Assembly: GCA_033297205.1 (NCBI GenBank)
Contig: MU859078.1
Location: 186,001-250,000, forward strand
DNA: 64,000 nucleotides
Direction of reading: 5' to 3'
Origin: Pseudoneurospora amorphoporcata
Taxonomy: Eukaryota; Ascomycota; Sordariomycetes; Sordariales; Sordariaceae
The translations under genes and the position numbers were made by a program. Shown in pieces: positions 32,330 through 46,042 of the stretch. The notes below the pieces were generated by a model, which searched no databases, was not told the DNA's origin, and saw nothing but the letters and a program-made list of their open reading frames with translations. Within the stretch, counting starts at the first letter, position 1; every line of letters begins with the position of its first letter.

Positions 32330-34891
32330 TCAACTAACAGCCAAATACTCCATCTGAACGTCCCACTCAGACCCAAACCCCCTCAGCTTCCTTAGCAAAA
32401 CCACCTTGCTGCTACTCCTCCTCCTTGAACCCGTCGCCTCTTCTTTTCCGTCCCCACAGTCCGACATCAGCGCTGCCGTATGCACACGGAAGTGTTCTGG
32501 GACGTCGTAAGGGGCGTCGGGACTGCGCATCCGTTGTTGGGTTTGGGCTCCTGGCGGTGAATGACTGGGACTGAAGGATATGCCGGATGATTGTTTTCGA
32601 GAATGTCGCGACTGCGAGTGTGATTGAGATGTGGGATATGAGTGGTGGGCATTTGTTGTGGGGATGGGATTCCAGTTCATCTGGTGTTGCTGTTGTTGTT
32701 GGTTCTGAACAAGCGGGGTGGGTGGTTCGAGAAAGATGCTTGGTGTCGAATATGTGCCGGTCGTGGTTGTCCAGGCCGGTGACGTCGCTGGCACTGTGGC
32801 TGTCAATGTTGTTGCGGTGATTGCTGATGATAGTGTCATTGGAACTGTTACTGGCGAATTGTTTACGTCCACGTCCATGTACATCGTGCCGCTGGGCTCA
32901 GTAGTATCCATATCGTACGACGACGCAGCCGAGTAGGAACAACCGCTGAGCGAATGTACTGAGTGCTGATCTTCAGCGCGCAGCAGGGATGGGTCAACGG
33001 GGAGATCATGCGGGCTCATGCTGGGGTTCAACTGGGCGAGGTCGCATGTTCCTGAGCCAACTGATCCCGATCCGGATCCTGACGAGGATACTATGGTTGC
33101 GGTGCCGTCATGATCGTTATAACCGAAAGGCGTGTCTTGTAGCTCGCTGGACCACATCTCACCAGGGGCGAGAGGGTAGGAGAACGACGAGTCCGTTGTG
33201 TCTGGGGGAGAAGTATGTTGTGATGGTGCGTAATCGGAGTGAGGGGAGTGCAAATGTCTCTCCTCAAGCTTGATGGTGTAATCAGCTATCGAAGCCATAA
33301 TGTCGGCGCGCCAGACATTCTCACGGCGGGCGGGGTTGCGACGAAGAAGGTCAAGGGCGGCGCGGCGAACTTCAGGATGGCGGCATTTGATAGCGACGAA
33401 GAACAAGGGGGCTATGACGTGGGTTTCGAAGGTGAACATGGCCGAGAAGCGGCGTGCGTCTGTTGGTGAGGCTGTTGTCCCTGTTGCTGTAATTGTCCCG
33501 GCTTTGGTTGTCTGATTTTGACGTGCCATAGGGTTGGAACGAGTTTCCATGAAGGCGGCTGCCCGGGGAATAATTGCGGAAAAGAAAGATATGTGGTCAT
33601 CAAAGGCGGTTTCGTTGGTGCTCAGTGCTGTTGATATCCAAATGTGGATGGTCTTGGTGTGTATTTCGATCAGGTCGACACACCCCGGTGGGAGAAGTTT
33701 TTGGTTTCTTGAAAGGAAGAGCGAGAATGCGACGTTAAACCTGGACAGCTTCCTCATCAACAGATCCTGCTCCCCTTCCAGTGCCCGCAGTTCTTCTGGC
33801 GATACTTGTTGATACTTTGCCGGCTTTGATTTCTTTGTGAACCTGAGACACTCTTCCATAAAGTCATGTAGAGCGTACCGAACTTGGTCAATCGTTTCGA
33901 AGGTCATCGGAACGACGATCGACGTCTTCAAGGGTACTGGTATAGCAGTAGGATCTCCACCGATCATCAACAACGTTAGACTGATGCGAGTGTACATGGG
34001 AACAATGTAATCCCGTATGATCGCAAATTCGGGATTCCCCCGCAGCGACGGCTTTTGTTCGAGCTCACTCAGTATCTGATGCCCTTGGTTTAAGTGGATA
34101 AGTGATTCGACGTCCTTGACTTGCATAAACTCGAGAAAGACGAAGAGGATGCAGGTGAGAAGTGGTACAAGGGGCCTTGAGTCGACATCTGGCATCCGGT
34201 CCAAAAGACAAGAAATGGCTTTGTTGTATTGAAATAGCGCAAATGATTGCTTGTCGGTAATGTCGACGTAGGGTGCCACCGCACTGCGTACCATTACCTC
34301 GTGCAAGCTGCTAACCGCCAACACGGCGTGTTTCACGGCTGGTTCGGATTCGCAGATTTGGAGCACAAGCACACGCCAAAAAGCACCGTCGAAGTCACCG
34401 GAAAGACAAGGTGCCGTGACTTCCCGGAAGAAGTGAAAGGAACGCTTTTCGTCGGAAGAGGCCCATTCATAAAAAACAGATAGCGAGCCGCGAGGGTTGT
34501 TGGCACCGGTCTGGGACACCCCGCCGGATCTTCGGGGTCTCCTGCTGACCATGGTTTTTGCGTCCAAGTATCCATCGCATCTTCGGCCAGTCTTTGTGCA
34601 ACGGACACAAAGTGGTTTCGCCTCATCGCACTTGACTTTGCGGATTCTATGCGCGAGTGTCAGGTATAATTCCAGTTGATGGAGGGCGTCAAGGGGAAAT
34701 CCGGTTGTTGATGTACTCATTTACCCCAAGCTTTTTGCGAGACTGGGCAGCTGGGGATGGGGAGCTCGGACTTACTTGCAGGTTAGACATCCAGTTCTGA
34801 CTTTCTTCGACCCTTTCCTTCCCGACTGAGCAGGGCGAGGTGTAGAAGATGATGTTCCTGAGGGGTCTGGACGGGGACCCGTGATAGTCAT
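32330..34891 (-). CDS. Zn2Cys6 binuclear-cluster transcription factor
   Basis: Two exons, 34776-34891 and 32330-34646 (810 aa). The 129-nt intron (donor GTAAGT, acceptor GCATAG) splits the DNA-binding domain. The splice rebuilds a perfect cluster, with Cys at 35, 38, 45, 52, 55 and 62 (C-X2-C-X6-C-X6-C-X2-C-X6-C), starting RTGCLTC and continuing KIRKVKCDEAKPLC. An unspliced reading of the second exon lacks the first two Cys. A long helical middle region (about 110-500) resembles the fungal regulator domain found with such clusters, including AALDLLRRNPARRENVW. The C-terminal third is Ser/Thr/Gln-rich, likely an activation region. Target genes are unknown. It is convergent with the neighbouring peroxiredoxin-like gene, and no cluster is apparent. 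Confidence 0.85.
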
Positions 34892-36653
34892 GGTCTCCCT
34901 GGTACCCTTAGCTCGGTGATAACCCATCTCTATTTGCTGTTGCATCTTGTCTGGGGGGGGGTTGGTAGTAGGTCAAGTTCGGACTCAGAGATTGTTCATG
35001 AAATCCGAGCAGTCCTGGTTCGGGAAGTTGACTAAGAGGAGAGAAGGGGCCGGGATAAAGACCGCCTTCGTTAAGGAAAAAGGAAAGGAGGCGAATTGGT
35101 ATGTAATGTGTAGAACATGAATGGGTAAGATATCAAGTAGACCGAGAGTAAGCTTCGTGGATCAAGGGTAGAAGGCCGAAGTGGTTGTGCCCTCACATAT
35201 AAACATATAAACGAAAAGCATATGAGGCGGTTGTACCTGGGCCAAGCGAGAGCGGATGAAATAAGCCCTGAACTTGGGGAAGTATCCATCATATCTTGGT
35301 CCTATACACCCCGCCCAGGATGGGACCCCAACCAAAGGCATAAGGGAGGTTTAAAATGGGAATGGGATGGGATGGGGAAGGGTATGATGATGCCGGTAGC
35401 GTAGGTGCATGCCGTAACGCCTCACTGTCGAGCGAACCAGGAAGGTACCCTTTTTTTGCCCCGTCCCTTGGTCGGATGGTATGATTCTGTGCTTGTCCCC
35501 TGGTCGCCGCAAGGCGCCAATCGCATCAGGGAAGGGTAGCGGTAGCATTAGTGGGACAGTACAAAGTACGGCTTGCTAAGCACGTGTGTTCTCTGGACGG
35601 GGATCTCCTTGCTCTGACATAGTTCTGGGCATGTTCAACTCCTGTCTCGTCTGTGCCCGTGTTGTCGTCTGGATGGATGCAGGACGGTGTCCTCCCCATG
35701 ATGGATTGGAAAAGCCACCTGCAGATGGTCTCTTCCGCCTCTTTGAGATGGCCTCCTCCGCCTCCTTGACTTGCGCAATATGGCAAGCTGTGCTGGAAGA
35801 GGAAGACAGGCAGAAGGATTTGGTGACAATCCAGAAGCCGCCAAGCCGGGGCAAGAAAACCTTCCCAGAGGAAGATGTCATGTTACACCGGCAAGCATGA
35901 CCAACAGCATCGAGGACCGACCCGCCATCATCTGAATCCCGTTGACGTGGAGCAATGTCCTGGTTCTCCATGGTCCTGGCTTGCCGCATATGTGCCCAGC
36001 CGCCATTGAAGCTCATCTCAACATTGCCATCCTCCTCACTGCCACGGCGTACGTAATTGAGCCGTGATATCAGATGGGGACGGGAGTGTACATGATCGAT
36101 CCTGGGAGATTGTTGGCCAACGAAATCAGGCACCAGTTTAACGTCCCGTAGACTTGAAACAGTGGCCGTTGAGGTGAGGCATACCGAGGAGAGACCGGGG
36201 CAGTGAACGGGAGACGGTGCTAATTCCACTCGGCGACATGGAAAGATGCTCGATCCCTGAAAGTCATTAGTAATACAGAAGCAGCATCGTCGTTCGTCGC
36301 TTCCGTCGGGTTTGGTGCTTGTTGTCGAGTTTTAGGTTACACTATCTGCTTGTCACTTTCTGTCATGAGGGGTTGACAAGGGTTGCTGACTGCCGGGGGC
36401 TCGGGTAGCAACGTGGTGCTAGCGCTTACCCTGTGATGTCTAACGACGGAGTTAGCGGCTATGCTGTTATCTCCAGGCTTTACTAACGACCAACGATAAC
36501 AGCTTGTCATGGCACCTAACAGCAGTCTCCCATTAACAGAGAATTGAGGAAACAGCAACTCTTAGGTACTCGGTCAACGCAACTTCCAGCCTTCAACTGT
36601 ACCTTCCCCTACCCCTACACCAGCGGTCCTCGAAGTCGTACTTTCTTTCATCC
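34892..36653. other. intergenic upstream of the Zn2Cys6 regulator
   Basis: No supported gene. A minus-strand frame at 35576-36229 (217 codons) is open but begins with GTG rather than ATG, overlaps other open frames and shows no C-ending codon bias. It was not called. Confidence 0.45.
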
Positions 36654-36859
36654 CTTTAGCTGGGAAAATGTATCCTTTTTGCCAAGGCCGTCTTTTGACC
36701 AATCGGTTGGCGTTAATTTTATCCACAGATACTTCTTGGCCACGGAGACACCTAAGTTTAGTTGGTTTTTGCGCGCGCTTGGCGAATTTTTGGAAGGCCA
36801 CTAAGTACCGGAAGTAGAAGGGTGGTCTTGGCAAAAAGGATACATTTTCCCAGCTAAAG
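36654..36859. mobile_element. short inverted-repeat element (MITE-like or hairpin)
   Basis: Two 33-bp arms, perfect inverted copies, lie at 36654-36686 and 36827-36859. Each arm starts CTTTAGCTGGG and ends TTTTTGCCAAG when read inward. A 140-bp core separates them, giving a 206-bp unit. No open frame of interest lies inside. This is the size and form of a miniature inverted-repeat element, but no target-site duplication could be recognised at the flanks and no second copy is in the window. Transcribed, it would form a 33-bp perfect stem. Confidence 0.5.
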
Positions 36860-39469
36860 ACATACCTCTAAGCAGAGTCCATAACACCGAAATGTTGACG
36901 AATCGAGGTGGTACCTAGACTCTAATGGAAGTACTACCGTACAACTGGCCTTAGCCATCAGAAAAGAGTTATTGTTCCAGGTCCCGCGTATTCACGATAC
37001 TAGCGTCTCCCCGTCTTTGGTACCTCGCACTATTTGTTGAAGCCCCCTACCTGATTCTGCGCATGATCTCCTCAAAGGTGAGATTCTTAGCTTTATGCCT
37101 TTTTATCCTTTCCCATCCACTATTTTACCGACCTTGTCTTGCCCTGCCACAATCAACCACCAGTCAACATCTAGATACCAACCTTTAACACAATCGTCGT
37201 GGACGTTGAGTGTCAAGCTACGGACGGGAAGAAACAGAGCAACCAGGACGGCAGTTCCTCCATATTCACCTCAAAAGGCTTCACGGTTACCACGCCCTCG
37301 CAAGCCGACGAATGAAATAATATACCATCCAGCAGGGCGGGCATGATACGAGTTTGAGACAGCCGGGATCTTATCCCTTTCGTTTCCATGGTCAAAGGGT
37401 AAGTACTGTATCTGTCTCCCCCGCTTCAACAAACTTCTCAACAGATGAGACCATGCAACCTTTAAATGCATGGTTCTACTTGACTCCCCGGCCGCGCCAT
37501 GTTGATAGGGATAGACGACGACGCCTGGTTACACCAAAGCCAAAGCTGATGCCGCCACTGGATTCTACATATGGCTCTACCCAGCTGACTAAAATACGCT
37601 TATCTTAGTTACATACATGAGTCTCTCAGAATTCTAGTTGTCCTACTGGGCAACGCTATGACAACTCGCCTTCTTCTCGGGAGTTTTGCGTCTAAATCTG
37701 CGTCTAAGCCGGCTGGGTGGTCACAGTGACGGCAGCAGTGTTACCTCATAGCCTCCTTCCGGTGGATCGGCGCTGTTAGCCACACCGCCCTTCCGTGTCC
37801 CGTGTTCCGTGTTTCGGCCTCCGAGCCACTCCGTCTCCGAGCTCCATCTGCGTCACTGGCTTCGTCGTCTCCGTTCAACATCCGCAGCAGTTCATGGGCT
37901 TTCCACGCCCAAGAACAGGCTATTCGCGGAACTCAAGATACTTCTCGTTTTGAGTCTAGTCTAGAACAACAACACTATCCTGTCACCAATACTTCTTTTC
38001 AGCGAAGGACCATATCACCGGCCACCATCTTCAAGCCATATTCGTGTAACGCTGGATGGATTGGAAATATCGTCGGATATAAGACCCAAGCGGCCAGCAG
38101 TTGCCCTTGTCAGCCTCGATGCTCATAGGGCTGGGCCCAACCAAGACATTTGTCAGATTTCACCGGGAAAGAAAATAAACTACTCGCTAGGCCCGCATGG
38201 CCGCAGCATTCTATGCATTTACAAGTCCTATCTGGGGGCGTCACTTGGGGGTAGATGGTGTGGCCGCGCCTCATCAAGTGACTCGAGGTTGAAATCGGTC
38301 GCCTTGTATTAACCTCATACGTTCGGCTTCACATCACCACTTCATCGTTCTTTGCCTTACTACAAGCGCTATGCGAGACGGAATTTGCCCGATGGTCAAC
38401 TAGCAATTTCCAGCCAGGCACAACGAGATGGGAATAGCATCTCCTTACAGGGTTAGAGGTGTGAGCTTCACCTCTGGTAGGAGAACAAGACTGGTACAGT
38501 TAGGTGCCGTGACCATCACTTCCTCCAGCTCTTTATTTTCAGCAAGTTTAACCTTCTTTCCATGACACTCGCTTGGGCAACATTGAACATCCACCACCAA
38601 GCCCTGCGCCACACCGCCGAACTAGATAGGCAACGATATTATTTCGCTGATGAAATGGCGGGCTTCTTTGACTCATTGGCAGAATTGGCAGCGTAGCTTT
38701 GTATTCATGCGGCACCAGGCAAGAATGAAAAAAAGATTGGTCTGGTCCAGTCCCGGTCCCACCTGTCCAAGTGCGAGCTCCTCGGACTTTTCTAACCCCT
38801 CTGCAACCACTCACCTTTCCCCAATCTAAATACAACCCGCTTCCCACACACATACGCGCATATGATTTCAATACCGGAAGCAAGACGATTTCGACCCGAC
38901 CGGAAGAAACGCGGTAGCGCTGCTGTTGCCGAATTTGGTGAACATCATCACATCACATTTACCAAAAACCCCCACGTGCTACTTACCCGATGTTGGGATA
39001 TGGCAAAGCACATCAACACACCCACTCAACGTCACGAAAACGTGCCTTTTTGCATATCCCTCATGGATTTAAGCGCGCGTCTGGAATGGAGATGGTGTGG
39101 AAACAAAAGATAACCTGAAATGATGAAGTTATGCCGCACAGCTTCATCAAGAGCTTAATGTCTAGATTCCGGAGAGAGATGAAACATGATCACCAGCTAC
39201 GCCTTCACGTCTGGATGTGACTTTCAAAGCCTCAAGGTAGCAGTGGGGTTAAATCCGCAGTGTTCTCTGTCATTGCCGGCCTCGTTGAGGACATGAAAAC
39301 GGCTTCTAAATCAGGGAGAGAAAGAGGCAGGACAATGCGTGACTTGACTTCAACTCAGCTGAATCTCTAACAACCTGCTTGCTACTGTTCTCAATGGCAT
39401 CCACAGGCAAAGCACCCAAAGACTGTCTTCGGAGCATAATGCTCGTGGCAGCGCAGCAGAGGGAAAACG

Positions 39470-39518
<49 letters not shown>

Positions 39519-42500
39519 GCCGTCCCACAGACATCCACTCATGCATCATTCCTTCTTCCCCTCCCCCTTTTCCGTCTTCGGTACTCGATTACCCATCCAA
39601 TTGCATCTAAAACTTAACAGGCTGGAATGAACTTTATATCACCACTTCACATTAACCAGTACGCCTTACCCTACTTTACCTACTCTGCCCATCTTCTACT
39701 CTAGCGTACCCCTGGAACAAGACATAGCCTGAGTAGGTAGCAAAGCATTGCTTAGCATTGCCGTCCACTCCAACACTCACACATCTATTCACTGCTACAC
39801 ACATGCAAGATAAACTTTCCATCTATATACCTACATCTCGAAATAAACCGGATCCCCTACGCCACAACCGGGCGTTACTCCGCCGTCTTTACGACCAAAG
39901 AATTCGGTAGCTAAAACACCCTTGTATGCTCTAGGATTTGCAGAAAGAAACCCATTCAACATATTCCATTGAATCAAAGTATTTAGAATTATCTTCCCAC
40001 CTTCCCATCTTGATTCAACTGCTTCATGTTCCATGGAGCAGACGAGGACATAAGTATTGTACAGTAGAGCTGGTGGGGAGAATATTGGATATGTATAAAG
40101 GGCTGCTAGATATAAAAGGGAGGAGAAAAGCGAAAGAATTTGTCATCAGGCTCTGTTGGTTTTTGGAATTTAGCCTCTTCCGAGTCCTACACAGGAATGA
40201 TTTTGTAGAGTCGCTTCACCGGCTTTGTTTGTGTGAGTCGGGTTTGCTTCCGCCATTGAACATACGACACTTTGCACACCTTCTCTGTTCGTTTGGTGGC
40301 ACGCTGGATGTATGCATACCCCCGATAGGTATGTAGGTATCAGAAGAATTAGAGGAAAATGAGTGAGGACCAGTTTGCACATATTCATCCATGTGTGTCA
40401 TGACACCTGTTTCTTGGAGAGGTGGTAAAGTGCAGTTGAAGAAGTGGACGGACGAAAAGTTTCCAACTCGCAATATACCCGTATCGTTCCTGCTACATTT
40501 GAACCAAAGTACTCCAGTTCTTCCCGCTTGGGATAGCCCTTTTTCACTGCAATCGCCGCTTGGGACCGCATAAGTAGATACCTACCTACCCTTCATGATG
40601 CTTGATCACGGGTAGGCATCTCTATCCATTTCTCTGCATCGTTCCGGTCACCCCAAAATGAACTGTTAGGTGCCAGGATGAGAAGGCTATGGATGTGAAC
40701 CACCCCATTACCAGCTCCGAGATCGTAAAATACGGAAATATTCGAGAGATCGGTTTGGGAGTATCGTGGAGGCGTAGTTCCATCTTGTTACTCGTAAGGC
40801 TCAGTCCTGATTGCCTGAGTGTTCCATCCAAGCGACCCGGACCGGAGATGGTCCCGGTCGTTCAGTCACTGGTCCTCATCAACCGACTCTGCCTTCCTGA
40901 ACACATGAAATTAGACAAGACCGGCGCTTATTCTGCCACTGACGTCTGTCGGATGGTTCCAAAGTAGGGGTAGTAACAGGCAGCAGAATTCCGCTTCCCG
41001 GTCTACATCAAAGCGGGAGAGGCTTGGTACCTTGCTTAGTTCCAAATGGGCGGAGATAAGGGGAAGTGAGTTTGAATGTACCACCTCCATTCAAGACTGG
41101 AAAGATGGTCTATTGGCACAGTAAAGGAGGGCAGATATGGGGCAGGGTGAGTTCCACGTGCCCACCAATGGTTCCGTAAACAACGGATGTTGCTTGGCCT
41201 TCCGTCGAGTCCACGCCCCTGCCATGGACTCGATATGCTTTGCTGTCCTGGACATGATGCCGGGGAAATAGGCTTCCCGTCTCGGTCAACTCCTGAGAGC
41301 CTTGTGCCTTCTTACACTTGCAGTATGCGTCTCTAAGCCTTCTTCATCCAGCTGGGTTCGTTTGGCGACTGAACGTATTCACTTCGTTCATACCGAGTCT
41401 TAGTTCATACCCTAGGCCCAGATCTCACAACAGAGGCTTGGGGGCACCCCGTCGTGATCTTGCCCTGTCCATGATGAGAGTACTATGTTTAGCAAAAAAT
41501 GTCGGAACTCAATCAGGCTTCCGAGTAATTCGTGGCAGGGGTAGGTAGAAGGCATCTGAGCTGAAAGGACAAAGGTTTAATCGACTGAAGATAACTTCGT
41601 GCCTGGTGATAGAACCACCAAGCCTTGCTTGCGCCAACACGACATGTGAATATCGTGAAGCCTAAGGCTGGAATCAGTCTTGATTGGCATTGACAGGCCG
41701 GTGTAGAATATTATTCTGTCGCCTGAGAAGAAATGGTTAACCCTGTCGAGCTCAGCCCCGTTTTGGCTCCGCGCGGGTTGCAGTTATATCGGATCTGGAT
41801 CGTGGAGGCATCGGACTTCGGAAGGTCCCCTTGGACCCTGAATGGTCAGCTGGGTGCGTGCCGCAGCGTTTTCGGCCTTCCGGGGTTACAGTGGGGTAGG
41901 TAGCACCCGCGGTACTACGCTACAGGTTACCGGCCCCCTACAGGTAGAGAGGTACCTCAAGCTTTTAGCCCAGCCTTCTACCAGCCGGGCGCCGAGCAGT
42001 TCGGGGAGAACTCCTGGAGGTACTAGATATCGGCTTGCCGGGGCGGAGCCGTACGGCCGGCGCGTGCCTGCCCCTTAAAACCCTGGGGGCCCGTTCTCAG
42101 TCGGGTCGCGGGTCGGTCGTTTGCTCTTCCTTGTCCACAGTCTGTCTTAGTCGCAAAGATCAGACGTCACTCGCTTGAAGCGGCATGCGGGTTCCTGCGA
42201 CGTCCAGAGCGGACTCATACCTACTAGGTACCTATCAGTGTTCAAACGGACTCCCTCGAATCGAATCGTGATAAGACGACAGCTGCAGCCTGCCAGCTTG
42301 CCGGCCGTTATTCTGCCCCATTTCGCGTGGTCTGTGATAGCAGCACTGGCGTAGGTTGACCTGTGGCATCGAGCACGGCATCTGTACAGGCCACCGTGGT
42401 GCATGCGCCAACCCTGACCGCCTTGTTGTTCGTACTGCGGGGGAGGGGCAAATTTGTCCAAGCATCCAATGTCACGGATCAAACTTGCACTGGAACTTCC

Positions 42501-43240
42501 TTCCCTTCACTGAAGTCGAGAAATGAAGTGAATGGAATGACCTCCTAGCCAACAAGATGAAGCTTTGATCTGTCAGCAGGTTTGGCGGCGGTAGAACATA
42601 TTCGAAGGTTCCGGCGGCACCGTCGCTTTGCCAGGTGTGTCGACCTGAGGATCCTCGGAGGGATGGCAGAAGCGGTGCCTGGCGCCCTACAGAATGGGCG
42701 AAAACCTAGAAGGTACCTTAAGCACGGACCTTTATCGCCCCAGAAAGGCTCCGCTCATACTTCGTCATCCAAATGGTCGCCTGGCGGGGCGGTTTGTGGT
42801 GAACGAGGTGCTGTTGCCGCTCCCAGCTGCTGGCCACCAGCTGCCTGCCCGTGGTTGGCTGTAATGGCCTTAGATGCTTGGAGGGAGGAAGCGGTGCCAC
42901 TCTGGCGTCGGCGCAGTGAGTGGTGTCCTCCCAATGAAACTTCCACTTCCATGCCGTGACAAACCTGAACGTTAAACGCAACCAACCTCCAACACCACAA
43001 CGCAAAGGCACTTCGTCCCTCCGACTCGTCCTTCTTTTCCATCCCAACACCATTCACATCATTCACCTCGCCGTCCAGTCCCCCAAGAATCCCTTTATCT
43101 GCGGGTCTTGAGGCTACGAATTTATTTCTTTTTTTTACAAAACCACTTCTTCCCACTACATCCTCTCCGTGGATTAGCATCACCGTCCGCGATACCCAAA
43201 CACCCATTTATTCTAGAGATCCATCAACACATTCCTCAAA
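36860..43240. other. gene-poor region upstream of cdc48
   Basis: No credible coding sequence in about 6.4 kb. Open frames (for example 37802-38128, 39938-40336 and 41842-42078 on +) lack domains and codon bias. It contains a 48-A run at 39470-39517 and several TACCTACC motifs. The last kilobase is presumably promoter and leader of cdc48, including a T/C-rich tract near 43120-43140. Confidence 0.45.
39470..39517. repeat. homopolymer A run (48 A)
   Basis: An uninterrupted run of about 48 A. It could be a retroelement tail, but no element body or flanking duplication was recognised. Confidence 0.85.
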
Positions 43241-46042
43241 ATGGCTCCCGAACCTAATCCCGACCATGTCGAGCACAAGAAGAAGGTCAACTTGATGTAC
43301 GTAAAGCAGCGACCCCAACCGCGAGAGCTCTCGAAGCTGTCGCGCCCCCCCTCATCGCGATGGACGCCAAGCTGACATGAAACTCAATAGGGACGCTTCT
43401 GGTGCCGAGCACAGGGCCGTACGTTTAACCTCGCTTGCCCGCGAAAGCCCTCTCAAGAGTCGCTTGTACTGACCGGAACAACAGGAAGATGATACTGCCA
43501 CCGCTATTCTCAAGAAGAAGAAGAAGCCCAACCAGCTGATGTATGTTGACGTTGACGATGCGGGGCACAGCAACATGAGCTAACAATATGCAGGGTTACT
43601 GACGCCGTCAACGATGATAACTCGATTATCGCCCTCTCCAACAACACCATGGAGCAGCTGCAGCTCTTCCGTGGTGATACCGTTCTCGTCCGCGGAAAGA
43701 AGAGAAAGGACACTGTCTTGATTGTCCTTGCCGATGACGATCTCGATGATGGCAGCGCCCGCCTCAACCGCGTTGTTCGCCACAACCTCCGCGTCAAGCA
43801 TGGTGACATTGTCACCATCCACCCCTGCCCCGATATCAAATATGTTAGTCTAAGCAGTCGCCTACCTCTGTGATGCACTTTTTGCTGACACATACGTTCT
43901 CTCGCAGGCCAAGCGTATCGCCGTCCTTCCTATCGCCGATACCGTGGAGGGCATCACCGGATCCCTCTTCGACGTCTTCCTTGCTCCCTACTTCCGCGAG
44001 GCCTACCGCCCTGTCAGGCAAGGCGATCTCTTTATTGTCCGCGGCGGTATGAGGCAAGTCGAGTTCAAGGTCGTCGAGGTAGACCCACCAGAGTATGGTA
44101 TTGTCGCCCAGGATACCGTCATCCACTGCGAGGGCGAGCCCATCCAGCGTGACGAGGAGGAGAACAACCTGAATGAGGTCGGCTACGATGACATCGGTGG
44201 CTGCCGCAAGCAGATGGCTCAGATTCGCGAAATGGTTGAGCTGCCCCTCAGGCATCCTCAGCTTTTCAAGTCCATTGGTATCAAGCCGCCCCGTGGTGTC
44301 CTGCTTTATGGCCCCCCAGGTACCGGTAAGACTCTGATGGCTCGCGCCGTCGCCAACGAGACCGGTGCCTTTTTCTTCTTGATCAACGGTCCTGAGATCA
44401 TGTCCAAGATGGCCGGTGAGTCCGAGTCCAACCTGCGCAAGGCCTTCGAAGAGGCTGAGAAGAACTCGCCCGCTATCATCTTCATCGATGAGATCGACTC
44501 TATTGCCCCCAAGCGTGACAAGACCAACGGCGAAGTGGAGCGTCGCGTTGTCTCCCAGCTTCTTACTCTCATGGATGGCATGAAGGCCCGTTCCAACGTT
44601 GTTGTCATGGCTGCCACCAACCGTCCCAACTCGATCGATCCCGCTCTCCGTCGTTTCGGTCGTTTCGATCGTGAGGTCGATATCGGCATCCCCGACCCTA
44701 CCGGCCGTCTCGAGATTCTCCAGATCCACACCAAGAACATGAAGCTCGGCGATGACGTCGATCTTGAGCAGATTGCTGCCGAGACCCACGGTTACGTTGG
44801 TTCCGATATTGCTGCCCTCTGCTCCGAGGCTGCCATGCAGCAGATTCGTGAGAAGATGGATCTCATTGATCTTGACGAAGACACGATCGACGCCGAGGTC
44901 CTCGACTCTCTTGGTGTTACCCAGGAGAACTTCCGTTTCGCTCTCGGTGTCTCCAACCCCTCGGCCCTCCGCGAGGTTGCCGTTGTCGAGGTTCCCAACG
45001 TTCGTTGGGAGGATATCGGTGGTCTCGAGACTGTCAAGCAGGAGCTCAGGGAGAGTGTCCAGTACCCCGTCGACCATCCTGAAAAGTTCCTCAAGTTCGG
45101 TCTTTCGCCATCTCGTGGTGTTCTTTTCTACGGTCCTCCCGGTACCGGTAAGACAATGTTGGCTAAGGCTGTTGCGAACGAGTGTGCGGCCAACTTCATC
45201 TCCGTCAAGGGACCCGAGCTGCTTTCCATGTGGTTCGGTGAGTCTGAAAGCAACATTCGTGATATCTTCGACAAGGCCCGCGCTGCTGCTCCTTGTGTCG
45301 TCTTCCTCGACGAGTTGGATTCCATTGCCAAGGCCCGTGGTGGCTCTGTTGGTGATGCTGGTGGCGCCTCTGACCGTGTTGTCAACCAGCTTCTTACCGG
45401 TAAGTTAATGTTGACTTGTTTCCTGTTTCCATGCTAACTTCGTCTATAGAAATGGACGGTATGACCTCGAAGAAGAACGTCTTCGTCATCGGTGCTACCA
45501 ACCGTCCCGAGCAGCTCGACCCCGCGCTCTGCCGTCCCGGCCGTCTTGACTCCCTCATCTACGTTCCTCTTCCCGATGAGGCTGGCCGTCTTGGCATTCT
45601 CAAGGCTCAGCTCCGCAAGACTCCTGTCGCTTCCGATGTTGACCTGAACTACATCGCCTCCAAGACCCACGGCTTCTCTGGTGCCGATCTTGGCTTCATC
45701 ACCCAGCGTGCTGTCAAAATCGCCATCAAGGAGTCTATCACCGCCGATATCCAGCGCACCAAGGAGCGCGAGGCTGCTGGCGAGGATGTTGAGATGGAGG
45801 ATGAGGTTGAGGACCCCGTTCCCGAGCTTACCAAGCGTCACTTCGAGGAGGCCATGTCCATGGCTCGTCGCTCCGTCAGTGACGTCGAGATCCGTCGCTA
45901 TGAGGCTTTCTCCCAGCAGATGAAGAACGCTGGTCCGGGCGCCTTCTTCAAGTTCCCCGAGGGTGGTGTTGAGAGCAGCGGCAATGGTGGTGCTGGCAAC
46001 TCGTTTGGCGATGCTGGCAACGATGATGATCTTTACAACTAA
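43241..46042 (+). CDS. cdc48: Cdc48/p97 AAA+ ATPase
   Basis: The segregase extracts ubiquitylated proteins from membranes and complexes for proteasomal degradation (ER-associated degradation, chromatin, cell cycle). Six exons: 43241-43296, 43391-43418, 43485-43540, 43594-43843, 43908-45399 and 45450-46042, giving 824 aa, the usual length. All five introns (50-94 nt) are GT..AG and close in phase, and four fall within the first 670 bp. The order is N-domain (to about 220), D1 with Walker A GPPGTGKT at 265-272 and Walker B IIFIDEIDSI, then D2 with a second GPPGTGKT at 539-546 and VVFLDELDSIA. The C-terminus ends DDDLYN, the conserved tail that binds cofactors. The start is AAAATGGCT. The first exons are tiny (56, 28 and 56 nt), so single-frame ORF calls miss the N-terminus. 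Family identity is certain. Confidence 0.97.

Noticed and set aside
35576..36229. Minus-strand 217-codon frame
   Set aside because: It begins with GTG, has no domain or splice support, lacks the codon bias of neighbouring genes, and overlaps several other open frames.
39938..40336. Plus-strand 132-codon frame
   Set aside because: The translation has random-looking composition with no domain and no splice signals. It lies in a gene-poor region.
43845..45077. Minus-strand 410-codon frame
   Set aside because: Antisense shadow of cdc48 exon 5. The highly biased codon use of that gene leaves the complementary frame open.
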